Part shown: positions 52,801 to 64,000 of the stretch, piece by piece
Numbering within the stretch: the stretch's first letter is position 1
How the letters are laid out: each line of letters starts with the position of its first letter
Origin: Cyrtodaria siliqua
Lineage: Eukaryota; Mollusca; Bivalvia; Adapedonta; Hiatellidae
NCBI GenBank assembly: GCA_037043455.1
Contig: JAWPHD010011511.1
Location: 19,244-83,243 of the forward strand
Reading direction: 5' to 3'
Length of the DNA stretch: 64,000 nt
The notes under the pieces: generated by a model
What the model saw: the letters and a program-made list of their open reading frames with translations, nothing else
The model's database searches: none
What the model was told of the DNA's origin: nothing
Program-made: the position numbers and the translations under genes

Positions 52801-55800
52801 TAACTTGTCCTATGGGATCATCAAGCCCATTCGTTGTGGTATTATTAACTTGTCCTATGGGATCATCAAGCCCATTCGTTGTGTTATTACTAACCGGTCG
52901 TATGGGATCATCAAGCCCATTTGTTGTGTTACTAACTAGTCCTATGGGATCATCAAGCCCATTCGTTGAGGTATTACTAACTGGTCCTATGGGATCATCA
53001 AGCCCCTTCGTTGTGGTATTACTAACTGGTCCTATAGGATCATCAAGCCCATTCGTAGTGTTATTACTAACTGGTCCTATGGGATCATCAAGCCCCTTCG
53101 TTGTGGTATTACTAGCTGGTCCTATGGGATCATCAAGCCCATTCGTTGTGGTATTACTAATTGGTCCTATGGGATCATCAAGCCCATTCGTTGTGGTATT
53201 ATTAACTCGTCCTATGGGATCATCAAGCCCCTTCGTTGTGTTATTACTAACTGGTCCTATGGTATCATCAAGCCCATTCGTTTTGGTAGGACTAACTGGT
53301 CCTATTGGATCATCAAGCCCATTCGTTGTGTTATTACTAACTGGTCCTATGGGATCATCAATCCCATTCGGTGTGTTATTACTAACTGGTCCTATGAGAT
53401 CATCAAGCCCATTCGTCGAGTTATTACTAACTGGTCCTATGGGATCATCAGCCCATTCGTAGTGTTATTACTAACTGGTCCTATGGGATCATCAAGCCCA
53501 TTCGTTGTGTTATTACTAACTGGTCCTATGGGATCATCAAGCCCATTCGTTGTGGTATTACTAACTGGTCCTATGGGATCATCAATCCCATTCATTGTGT
53601 TATTACTAACTGGTTCTATGGGATCATCAAGCCCATTCGTTGTGTTATTACTAACCGGTCCTAAGGGATCATCAAGCCCATTCGTTGTGGTATTACTAAT
53701 TGGTCCTATGTGATCATCAAGCCCATTCGTTGTGTTATTACTAACCGGTCTTATGGGATCATCAAGCCCATTCGTTGTGTTATTACTAACCGGTCCTGTG
53801 TTATCATCAAGCCCATTCGTTGTGTTATTACTTACTGGTCCTATGGGATCATCAAGCCCATTCGTAGTGTTATTACTAACTGGTCCTATGGGATCTTCAA
53901 GCCCATTCGTTGTGGTATTACTAGCTGGTCCTATGGGATCATCACGCCCATTCGTTGTGGTATTACTAACTGGTCCTACGGGATCATCAAGCCCATTCGT
54001 TGTGTTATTACCAACTGGTCCTATGGGATCATCACGCCCATTCGTTGTGGTATTACTAACTGGTCCTACGGGATCATCAAGCCCATTCGTTGTGTTATAA
54101 CTAACTGGTCCTATGGGATCATCAAGCCCTTTCGTTGTGGTATTACTAACTTGTCCTATTGGATCATCAAGCCCATTCGTTGTGATATTACTAACTGGTC
54201 CTATGGGATCATCAAGCCCATTCGTTGTGGTATTACTAACTGCTCCTATGGGATCATCAAGCCCATTTGTTGTGGTATTACTAACTCGTCCTATGGGATC
54301 ATCAAGCCCATTCGTTGTGGTATTACTAACTTGTCCTATGGGATCATCAAGCCCATTCGTTGTGGTATTACTTACCGGTCCTATGGAATCATCAAGCCCA
54401 TTTGTTGTGTTACTAACTGGTCCTATGGGATCATCAAGCCCATTCGTTATGTTATTACTAACTGGTCCTATGGGATCATCAAGCCCCTTCGTTGTGGTAT
54501 TACTAACTGGTCTTATGATATCATCAAGCCCTTTCGTAGTGTTATTACTAACTGTTCCTATGGGATCATCAAGCCCATTCGTAGTGTTATTACTAACTGG
54601 ACCTATGGGATCATCAAACCCATTCGTTGTGTTATTACTAACTGGTCCTATGGGATCATCAAGCCCATTCGTTGTGTTATTAGTAACTGGCCCTATGGGA
54701 TCATCAAGCCCATTCGTTGTGTTATTACTAACTTGTCCTATGGGATCATCAAGCCCATTCTTTGTGTTATTACTAACTGGTCCTATGGGATCATCAAGCC
54801 CATTCGTTGTTGTATTACTAACTGGTCCTATTGGATCATCAAGCCCATTCGTTGTGATATTACTAACTGGTCCTATGGGATCATCAAGCCCATTCCTTGT
54901 GGTAATACTAACTGGTCCTATGGGATCATCAAGCCCATTCGTTGAGTTATTACTAACAGGTCCTATGGGATCATCAAGCCCATTCGTTGTTTTATTACTA
55001 ACTGGTCCTATGGGATCATCAAGCCCATTCTTTGTGTTATTACTATCTGGTCCTATGGGATAATCAAGCCCATTCGTAGTGTTATTACTAACTGGTCCTA
55101 TGGGATATCAAGCCCATTCGTTGTGGTATTAATAACTGGTCCTATGGGATCATCAAGCCCATTCGTTGAGTTATTACTAACCGGTCCTATGGGATCATCA
55201 AGCCCATTCGTTGTGGTATTACTAACTGGTCCTATTTAATCATGAAGCCCATTCGTTGTAGTATTACTAACTGGTCCTATGGGATCATCAAGCCCATTCG
55301 TTGTGTTATTACTAACCTGTCTTATGGGATCATCAAGCCCATTCGTTGTGGTATTACTTACTGGTCCTATGGGATCATCAAGCCCATTCGTTGTGGTATT
55401 ACTAACTGGTCCTATGGCATCAACACGCCCATTATATGTGTTATTACTAACCGGTCCTATGGGATCATCAAGCCCATTTGTTGTGTTACTAACTGGTCCT
55501 GTGGGATCATCAAACCCATTCGTTGTGGTATTACTAACTGGTCCTATGGGATCATCAAGCCCATTCGTTGTGGTATTACTAACTTGTCCTATGGGATCAT
55601 CAAGCCCATTCATTGTGGTATTACTAACTCGTCCTATTGGATCATCAAGCCCATTCGTTATGTTATTACTAACCGGTCCTATGGGATCATCAAGCCCATT
55701 TGTTGTGTTACTAAATGGTCCTATGGAACATCAAGCCCATTCGTTGTGTTATTACTAACTGGTCCTATGGGATCATCAAGCCCATTCGTAGTGTTATTAC

Positions 55801-57558
55801 TAACTGGTCCTATGGGATCATCAAGCCCCTTTGTTGTGGTATTACTAACTGGTCCTATGGGATCATCAAGCCCTTTCGTAGTGTTATTACTAACTGGTCC
55901 TATGGGATCATCAAGCCCATTCGTTGTGTTATTACTAACTGGTCCTATGGGATCATCAAACCCATTCGTTGTGTTATTACTAACTGGTCCTATGGGATCA
56001 TCAAGCCCATTCATTGTGTTATTACTAACTGGTCCTATGGGATCATCAAGCCCATTCATTGTGGTATTACTAACTGGTCCTATGGGATTATCAAGCCCAT
56101 TCGTTGTGATATTACCAACTGGTCCTATTGGATCATCAAGCCATTCGTTGAGTTATTACTAACCGGTCCTATGGGATTATCAAGCCCATTCGTTGTGTTA
56201 TTACTAACTGGTCCTATGGGATCATCAAGCTCATTCGTTGTGGTATTACTAACTAGTCCTATGGGATCATCAAGCCCATTCGTTGTGTTATTACTAACCG
56301 GTCCTATGGGATCATAAAGCCCATTCGTTGTGGTATTACTAACTGGTCCTATGGGATCATCAAGCCCATTCGTTGTGTTATTACTATCTGGTCCTATGGG
56401 ATAATCAAGCCCATTCGTTGTGTTATTACTAACTGATCCTATGGGATCATCAAGCCCCTTCGTTGTGTTATAACTAACTGGTCCTATGGGATCATCAAGC
56501 CCATTCGTTGTGTTATTACTAACTGGTCCCATGGGATCATCAATCTCATTCGTTGTGTTATTACTAACTGGTCCCATGGGATCATCAAGCCCCTTCGTTG
56601 ATCAAGCCCATTCGTTGTGGTATTACTCACTGGTCCTATGGGATCATCAAGCCCATTCGTTGTGTTATTACTAACCGGTCCTATGGGATCATCAAGCCCA
56701 TTCGTTGTGGTATTACTAACTGATCCTATGGGATCATCAAGCCCATTCGTTGTGTTATTACTAACCGGTCCTATGGGATCATCAAGCCCATTTGTTGTGT
56801 TACTAACTGGTCCTGTGGGATAATCAAGCCCATTCGTTGTGTTATTACTAACTGGTCCTATAGGATCATCAAGCCCATTCGTAGTGTTATTACTAACTGG
56901 TCCTATGGGATCATCAAGCCCATTCGTTGTGGTATTACTAACTGGTCCTATGGGATCATCAAGCCCATTCGTTGTGTTATTACTAACTGGTCCTATGGGA
57001 TCATCAAGCCCATTCGTTGTGTTATTATTAACTGGTCCTATGGGATCATCAAGCTCATTCGTTGTGGTATTTCTAACTTGTTGTATGGGATCATCAAGCC
57101 CCTTCGTTGTGGTATTACTAACTTGTCCTATGGGATCATCAAGCCCATTCGTTGTGTTATTACTAACCGGTCCTGTGGGATCATCAAGCCCATTTGTTGT
57201 GTTACTAACTGGTCCTGTGGGATAATCAAGCCCATTCTTTGTGTTATTACTAACTGGTCCTATGGGATCATCAAGCCCCTTCGTTGTGGTATTACTAACT
57301 GGTCCTATGGGATCATCAAGCCCATTCGTAGTGTTATTACTAACTGGTCCTATGGGATCATCAAGCCCCTTCGTTGTGTTATTACTAACTGGTCCTATGG
57401 GATCATCAAGCCCCTTCGTTGTGGTATTACTAACTGGTCCTATGGGATCATCAAGCCCATTCGTAGTGTTATTGCCAATTGGTCCTATGGGATCATCATG
57501 CCATTCTTTTTGTTATTACTAACTGGTCCTATGGGTTCATCAAGCCCCTTCGTTGTGG

Positions 57559-57700
57559 TTTTAAAGTAAAATACCGCTTAAACCGGTGATCGGGGAGGTG
57601 AGAGGTGTTGCACTTTATAATACATCTTAAAAACCGACTCAATAAAACCGAGTTGCTATTTTGCTTTCTTATTTGTTTTTGTTGCTTCCTATGGAGCCCT
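57559..57700 (+). repeat. Right flank of array III, shared with spacer right arm
   Basis: ttttaaagtaaaataccgct follows the last satellite unit directly and aligns with ttttaaagtagaataccgct at 5701. The resemblance continues at lower identity (ggtgttgcactttataatac against gatttgcaccctatattacc, then a gactc-led stretch and a gttgcttcc/gttgtttcc stretch). It indicates a common right arm of the element that carries the satellite. Confidence 0.7.
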
Positions 57701-58369
57701 GTTTAAGTATTTATTACTATGTTAATTTAAAATTATCCACGTGATAGCAAGCTGTTTTACAATAGTTCATTAGTATCTGATGTAGCTAGAGAGGTAGCTT
57801 TTTAAGGGACATAGGCAATCTTGAGTTTTGTATTAAAAAATAAAACTTGCACCTGAATGTATTTATCATTTTGACTTTAAATAATTAAATAAAACAAGAG
57901 CTGTCGGAGAACACGCAGCTCGACTATTCGATTTTTTCAGAGAATAATAAATTATATAGCCAGTATATACCATCAGAAAACAAGGCTAAAACAATGTGGG
58001 GGTGGGGTTGGGGGTGGGGGTGTGGTGGGTATAGAAACTCGGGGCCGATATAAAATTATTGTTAGAATCTCATACAAATTATAGTAAAATTTGGAGCAGG
58101 GTGTGACATTTTTATTTTTTATTTTTATCAGTTTTAATCCAAAATTGCTGTCATTTTAAAGAAATTTTCGATCGGGGAGTGGATATCTGGCGAATTTTTA
58201 TTGTGTCCTCATTTCCTCATGTCCTCATTTCAGTTTGTTTTTTGTTATTGATATTTCACCTGTGTATTTGAATTTAATCTAAATTGTTTTATATGTAAAT
58301 GATTGCGTTCAAATTAAAATTTTAATATCCAAATAATGAAAGATAAAATGAAAACAATTCCCCTCCCCT
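57701..58369. other. AT-rich DNA with a dispersed-repeat remnant
   Basis: No gene seen. 57893-57930 reads acaagagctgtcggagaaca and then cgcagctcgactattcg, a phrase I associate with repeats common in bivalve genomes (recollection, not a search). 57997-58030 is a G-rich run. Confidence 0.45.
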
Positions 58370-61300
58370 TGTTTTCCTTGTGAGGGGAGCCCATAAACCA
58401 ATGAGGGGGGTGGGGGTGGGGGTGGGGGCAGGGCGGGGGCGCATCATTGATATAGGTGTAGATTTGATAAAACAAAACAACACAGACATGTAAACAAACA
58501 CAAAAAAAAACATTAGGGGTGTGGTGGTGATGGGGTGTTGAGATGGTTGCGGGGTGGTGGCGAAACATATTGATAACTGATAACTGATAAAACAAAACAA
58601 CACAGATATATGCAAAAACAAACAAACACAAAAAAGAGGATGGAATGTGTGGGGTAACATAGCTATATGTGTAAAAATTGATCGAAACAACACAGAAATA
58701 TGTAAAAAATAAATAAAAAAAATATAAAAAACAACCGAGACTTGAGTAGGGGGAGGCGTGTGGGGGGTTGGGGGGGGGGGGGGGGGGGCGCAGTGGGAAG
58801 GGGTGTAACATAGCTATGTGTGTAAGAATTGACCAAAACAAAACAACATAAAACTATGTAAAAAAAAAAGTTTCGACTGAATGGGGGTGGGTAAAAGGGG
58901 GGGGGGGGGTTTTGGGGGACCGTGGGGGGGGGGGGGGGGGGGGGGGGGGGCAACATAGCTATATGTGTAAGAATTGACCAAAACAACACAGATATATGCA
59001 AAAAACAAAAACAGTTTCGAGTGGGGGAGGAGGGCGGGGGAATGCGAGGAAATGCGGGAGGGCTGGGGTTTGTAGTGGCAGGGGGCGTATAGAAAGAGGG
59101 TGGGGTCTGGGGGTTGGGCAACATGGCTATATGTGTAAGAATTGACCAAAACAACACAGAAATATATTATGTAAAAAAAAAATTCGAGTGGGATGGAGGA
59201 GGGCGGGGGAATGCGGGCGGGCGGAAGTTGGGGGTGGCAACATACCTATATGTGTAAGAATTGACCAAAACAACACAGAAATATGAAAAAAAATAACGGT
59301 TTCGAGTGGGGGAGGAGGGCGTGGGAATGCGGGAGGGCGGGAATTGGGATGGCAACATAGCTATATGTGTAAGAATTGACCAAAACAAGAAGAAGACTTT
59401 TGAGTGGGGGGTGAGGCGTGGGGGGGGTGGGGGCGCAGTGTGGGGGGGGGGGGCTGGGGGAACACAGAAATATATAAACAAAAATTCAAATAAATCGCGG
59501 TTCGAATGGAGGAGGCGTGGGGCGCAGTGGGCGGCGGCAACATAGCTATGTGTGTAAGAATTGACCAAAACAACACAGAAATATATATATAAAAAAGATT
59601 CGAGTGGGGGAGGAGGGCGGGGGAATGCGGGCGGGCGGGGGTTGTGGGTTGCAACATAGCTATTTGTGTAAGAATTGACCAAAACAACGCAACATATGTA
59701 AAAAAAAGAGTTTCGAGTGTGGGGAGGGGGAGGGGGAGGTGGGGTAGGAGGGGGAGGATGGGGGAGGAGGGGAATACGGGAGGGCGGGAGTTGGGGTGGC
59801 AACAGAGCTATATGTGTAAGGCATGACCAACAGAAAACAGAAATATGTATAAAAACAGTTTTGAGTGGGTGGGGGTGGGTAAGGCAGGGGGAGGCCTGAG
59901 GGGCAACTTAGCTATATGTGTAAGACATGACCAAAACAACAAAGAAATATGCATAAAAAAAGAGTTCCAAGTCTTGGGGTGGCGAGGAGGGCGTGGGAAT
60001 GCGGGTGGGCGGGATTTGGGGGTGGCACCATAGCTATATGTGTAAGAATTGACCAAAACAACAAAAACATATGTAAAAAAAAGAAAAATGTTTCGAGTGG
60101 GAGAGGAAGGGTGGAAAAAAGCGGAGGGTGGGGTTTGGGGTGGCAGGGGGAGAGGATGTGGTTGGGCGGTGGCGGTTGAGCCATATAGCTATATGTGTAA
60201 GAATTGATCAAAACAACAACAAAATATGTAAAAAAAAGAAAAGAAAAAAGTTTCGAGTGGGAGAGGAGGGTGGAGGAATGCGGGAGGGTGGGGTTTGGGG
60301 TGGCAGGGGGAGAGGAAGTGGGTGGGCGGTGAGGGTCGTTCAATATAGATATATGTGTAATAATTGAACAAAACAACGAAACTTATGTAAAAAAAAATAA
60401 AAAAATACTTTGGAGTGGGGGAGGAGGGTGGGGAATGCGGGAGGGTGGGGGTTGAGGGTGGCAGGAGAGAGGAAGTGGGTGGGGGTTGGACAACATAGTT
60501 ATATGTGTAAAAATTGACGAAAACAACAAAAAAATATGTAAAACAAAGAAAGAAAAAAAATTCGAGTGGGGGAGCCTCTTTCATAACAGATAGACCAAAA
60601 CAACGCAAAAATATGTAAAAAATAAAAAAAATAGTTTCGAGTGGTGGGGTAAGGCAAGAGGGGAGAGGAATTGAGTGGGGGTGGGAGTTGGGAAACATAG
60701 CTATATGTGTAAGAATTTACCAAAACAACCCCTGAAATATGTAAAAAAAAAAGAAAAAAGTTTCTATATGTATAAGACCAAAAGAAAACAGAAATATGCA
60801 TAAAACAAATAGTTTTCAGTGGGTGGGGGGAGATAACATATGGGGGCCTGCGGGGGAGCTATATATGTAAGACATGACCAAAACAACACAGAAATATGTA
60901 TAAAAAAAGAGTTTCGAGTCGTGGGGTGAGGGCGTGGGGAATGCGGGTGGGCGGGTGTTGGGGTGGCAACATAGCTATATGTGTAAGAATTGACGAAAAC
61001 AACAAACAAAATATGCAAAAAAATATACAAAACAGTTTCGAGTGAAATATGAAATAAAATGGCGGTGGTTGGGAGTGACAGTTGGGAGAGCAAGTGGGTG
61101 GGGTGGGGTTTGGGGTGTTGGGAATTGACCAAAACAACACAAAAAATAAATAATGTTAACAAAAAATCGAGTGGGGGGAGGAGGGCGGTGGAAATGCGAG
61201 CGGGCTAGGGTTGAGGGTGGCAACATATCTATATGCGTAAGAATTGACCAAAACAACCACAGAAATATGCAAAATAAGGGGGGGGGGTAGGGCGTGTGGG

Positions 61301-61445
61301 GGTGGCAACATAGCTGTATGTGTAAGAATTGACCAAAACAACACAAAAATATGAAAAAAAAAGTTTCGAGTGGGGGGAGAGGAGGGCGGAGGAATGCGGG
61401 GTGAGCGGGGATTGGGGGTGTCAACATAGCTATATGTGTAGGAAT
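58370..61445 (+). repeat. G-rich minisatellite, about 21 units of variable length
   Basis: Units alternate an AT-rich half (catagctatatgtgtaaga, attgaccaaaacaacacag, aaatatgtaaaaaa) with a G-rich half (gtttcgagtgggggaggagg, often then gcgggaggg). Unit length varies from about 85 to 185 bp, averaging about 135. Early units before 58640 are degenerate. The G half contains runs of up to about 30 G (for example 58927-58950). Proline-rich frames on the minus strand are artefacts of the G runs. Confidence 0.92.
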
Positions 61446-61574
61446 GTGTAGAAAATATACAAATACCCACACTATTTACATCTAGAAAGAATATCTAAAA
61501 TGTTATCAAGTGTGGAACGTATACTCTTTATTTTCCTCCATAGGTATTTGAGGATACCTCTTCAGCTTTGAGAA
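61446..61574. other. Short AT-rich junction
   Basis: Links the end of the minisatellite to the left-arm copy. No feature recognised. Confidence 0.5.
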
Positions 61575-62117
61575 TGGCAGCCGTTACGTACTGGGAACCT
61601 TCATACAAATACAGATCACCAAATCATTAAATCGTAAAAATAGACCTATAGTGAAAAGTGTCACTGTAAATACCATTATGTTAATCACGCATCAATGTAG
61701 ATAAATTAACCGAAGGGTAATTTTCTTAATTTTGTTGAAGGAAAACATAAGTAGGTCAAGTTGTCGTTAGAACGTTTACTCTCCACGTAGTAAAGTTATG
61801 CTAGGCGGTAACTCTGTAACGCACGTGTATTCATTATCTAATCATATCTAACCAACTATTCTCCCTTTAATCATCGATTACTTTGAAGTAACAATGCTGT
61901 GTTTGGGTAGTCCTTATTCTGCGTTTTAACTAAACGTGTGTTATTATATGCTTTGCGTAATAATAACCTGAATGAATATTATCACTAAATTTGATTGGAT
62001 ACTCGTAATAAGAGGATATAACTAATAGCAGAATGGAGTCACACTCTAATACCAAGCACACTACGATACATGTCGCACCAATCGTACAGATAATCATATG
62101 TATCCCATACTTTGATT
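61575..62117 (+). mobile_element. Second copy of the spacer left arm
   Basis: Begins with gcagccgttacgtactg, as at 4858, followed by aaccttcatacaaata (also at 4929). It then shares ggtcaagttgtcgttagaac (61758 and 5207), agtaaagttatgctaggcg, accaactattctccctttaa, and caccaatcgta..catacttt. The match stops near 62117 (5577 in the spacer), before the point where the single satellite unit lies in the first copy. Confidence 0.85.
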
Positions 62118-62334
62118 ATTATGTTTGAATATAGTCACTTATAAGTAACATATATGTGACTTGTACTTTTTACATTTAGGCCACTTCTTTGCCACATATA
62201 AATCACTTATAAATCGCATATAAGTCACTATAAGTGACAGAGTACTAGGTATATAAGTGGCTTTTAAATGAAATATGACTTATGTTACTGGCCTAATTAA
62301 GTGTATTGAATTGAATTGAATGTTGTTAAACGGC
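62118..62334. repeat. Degenerate array of a cacttataagt-type word
   Basis: Variants of the near-palindrome tcacttataagt recur: tcacttataagtaac, atatgtgacttg, cacatataaatcacttataa, gcatataagtcactataagt, tataagtggc. Further copies lie at 62575-62615 beyond a dispersed repeat. The position directly after the left arm matches where a tandem core would sit. Confidence 0.65.
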
Positions 62335-62570
62335 TCATCAACACAGTATATGTTATTTAGAGCCGCCCCAGAGAGAGGGGAAGGATACATAGGAATCCTG
62401 GAACCTGCCCTACTCTTATTATCGAATAGATTCCTATGGTTCTTTAACGTGCTCGGAGAATAGACCGATACACGGGACCGCCCGGTTTACGTCCCCATCC
62501 GACGGACGAGGCTAAGGGTAAGTGTCTTGCCCAAGAACACACCGACGGAACTCAGTGGCAGCACGAATAG
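62335..62570 (+). repeat. Dispersed repeat, longer copy
   Basis: The longer relative of 22933-23045. It runs from atcaacacagtatatgttat through tagagccgccccagagag to cttgcccaagaacacaccg and cagtggcagcacg. The 'cttgcccaa-acac' and 'cagtggcagcac' phrases are typical of widespread short interspersed repeats in animals. It interrupts the cacttataagt array. Confidence 0.75.
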
Positions 62571-62997
62571 GTTTATATGCCACATATAACCCAAACGTAT
62601 TAGTCACTTATATTTATTTTCTGTAAGGGTAGGTCAGACACATTAAAAGTAAAACAAGTTTCAAATGTAGGTTTATTTTATTTCAGTAACATAAAAAACG
62701 TACACACATGTAGCCTTGCTTACACTACAAGGACAAAACAAACGTGAATAATAAGTAGGTCATATGTTATGCATTTCTATCCAAGTATTCCACTTTTACC
62801 TCAACATGTTTTGATACATATTTCTTTGTGTAATAATTAACAGAAAAAACACACTATTATATAGCATATTTTATATCATATATTACTACGCAGGTCGAGC
62901 TTTGTCGGTTTTCGGACATGTACATAATTCATGTATAACTTTATTGAATAGACAGTTTTGAGACGATCATTAACTACGTATGCACTTAGAGAATAGT
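62571..62997. other. AT-rich DNA, no gene seen
   Basis: Holds the last cacttata words near 62600. No coding or RNA feature recognised. Confidence 0.5.
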
Positions 62998-63140
62998 TCA
63001 TGGCGGGGATTTCTTTATTTACACTGTCCCGTTTAATTGGGATGAGGTTTGGTGCAACATGGAACCTGGTTGAAACCCCCAGCGGCCTTTTTGCCACTGA
63101 CGGTTCCAATGCGGTAGCCCTACTGTCAACCCGTTTTGTG
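62998..63140 (-). repeat. Uninterrupted dispersed repeat copy
   Basis: On the minus strand this matches the two halves of the repeat at 18570-18662 and 19356-19435, without the 693-bp insert. It thereby shows the pre-insertion arrangement. Confidence 0.8.
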
Positions 63141-63409
63141 TTTGTGACGTCATATTAACGAATCGAATGTCGGACAATCATTTAATACATGTGATGTGAA
63201 TACATATATAGACCTTTAGACATTTGAAGTGAAGTAGTGATTGAACTTTACGTTTCCATATGTTTGTAATTATCATAAATACTAAGATAATATTATAGTG
63301 TAACTGTAAATATCACGTTGCAAATGATATTACAACAATAAACCTACTCAACATTTGACTTTTGATATCGTTGGTTTAAAAAGAAAAAATACAAATACAC
63401 GTGATATTC
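63141..63409. other. AT-rich DNA, no gene seen
   Basis: Plain AT-rich sequence leading into the second minisatellite block. Confidence 0.5.
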
Positions 63410-64000
63410 AATACCAGAATGAAACAATGAATATAAAAATCGAGTTTTGAGCGAGGGTGGGGGTGGGGGTGGGGAAGACGCGGGGTGGGGGTGGGGGGAG
63501 GGCAACATATATGATTAAGAAGCTATGTAGGGAAATGACCAAAACAACACAGAAATATGTAAAAAAAATTAAAAATAAAAATATTCCAGTTTCGAGTGGT
63601 GGGGGCGTGGAGGAGAGGCAGGGGGTAGGGGGCAACATAGCTATGTGTAAGAATTGACGAAAACAACACAGAAATATGTAAACAAAAAAACGAGTTTCGA
63701 TTGGGGGGGTGGGGGGGTTGGTGGAGGAAGAGGCAAGGGGTGTGGGGAGGAGGCAAGATATATGTGTAAGAAGCTATGTGTAAGAATTATCCAAAACAAC
63801 ACAGAAATATGTAGAAAAGTAAAAAGTAAATAAGTGTGTGTGTGTGTGGGGGAGGGTGGGGGGGGGGGGGGGGTGGGGGGGGGGCAACATAGCTATGTGT
63901 TAGAATTGACCAAAACAACACAGAAATATGTAAAAAAATATATAATTAAAAATCGAGTTTTGAGTGGGGGTTGGGGTGGGGGTGGGGGGTGGGGGAGAGG
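63410..64000 (+). repeat. G-rich minisatellite resumes (cut by window end)
   Basis: The same unit pattern as 58370-61445 returns: gaattgaccaaaacaacaca, gaaatatgtaaaaaaa, then a G-rich half. There are about four to five units, a short tgtgtg run near 63834, and G runs at 63858-63893. It continues past the window. Confidence 0.92.

Larger units (their letters stand above)
26322..57558 (+). repeat. 45-bp satellite array, block III
   Basis: About 31 kb of forward 45-bp units with one inverted segment (37295-37563). Units with gagatc are very common from 26322 to about 51600 and almost absent after that. Stretches such as 28137-28340 alternate gtgtta and gtggta strictly, giving a 90-bp two-unit period. 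A marked block containing ccacatcg and, 341 bases later, aaatgggatcatcaatccc recurs at about 28101, 39141, 42372 and 47081; the copy in array II is at 15344. The array starts abruptly at attaactggtcc and ends at 57558 against a sequence shared with the 5.7-kb spacer. Confidence 0.97.

Noticed and set aside
1..57558. CRISPR array
   Set aside because: Units are contiguous, with no unique spacers between conserved repeats. The surroundings are eukaryotic and no cas-like gene is present.
58314..61472. Proline-rich proteins on the minus strand
   Set aside because: They are translations of the complement of G runs in the minisatellite. Overlapping frames look alike, and unit lengths vary without keeping a frame.

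Overview
This window looks like heterochromatin-like, non-coding DNA from a metazoan, most plausibly a marine invertebrate such as a bivalve mollusc. That assignment is inference: it rests on the AT-rich background, the dense mix of tandem repeats and short non-autonomous transposons, and repeat types common in molluscan genomes. I found no protein-coding gene I would defend. All the very long open frames (up to about 960 codons) are by-products of a satellite whose 45-bp unit is a multiple of three and has no stop in three of six frames.

Layout. (1) 1-4857 and 5921-16440: two blocks of the 45-bp satellite, separated by a 1-kb spacer (4858-5890) that looks like a mobile element carrying one decayed copy of the same 45-bp unit. 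(2) 16441-26321: about 10 kb of unique and dispersed-repeat DNA. It holds a GC-rich hairpin at the array edge, a 693-bp element with perfect inverted ends and a 6-bp target duplication, a 2.2-kb element with 24-bp inverted ends flanked by TA, several foldback sequences, a broken fragment resembling the zinc-finger region of hAT-derived genes, a three-copy ~310-bp tandem element, and a tRNA-like sequence. (3) 26322-57558: the third and largest satellite block, about 31 kb, built of sub-families, higher-order blocks, recent multi-unit duplications and a patch full of single-base indels. (4) 57559-61445: array right flank, a short AT-rich stretch, then a G-rich minisatellite. (5) 61446-63409: AT-rich insertion-like stretch with a second copy of the 4858-5577 spacer sequence and copies of two dispersed repeats also present at 18.6-19.4 kb and 22.95 kb. 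(6) 63410-64000: the G-rich minisatellite resumes and runs off the window.

The most interesting theme is how the satellite relates to a mobile element. The 4858-5890 spacer has short inverted ends, a left arm that recurs alone at 61575-62117, a single diverged satellite unit, and a right arm that recurs exactly where the 31-kb array ends (57559 onward). This suggests the satellite grew from the tandem core of an element organised like the bivalve 'pearl'/Helitron-like repeats (left arm, variable tandem core, right arm). The arrays also contain five short inverted segments sharing the same junctions, which implies one inversion later spread by array amplification.
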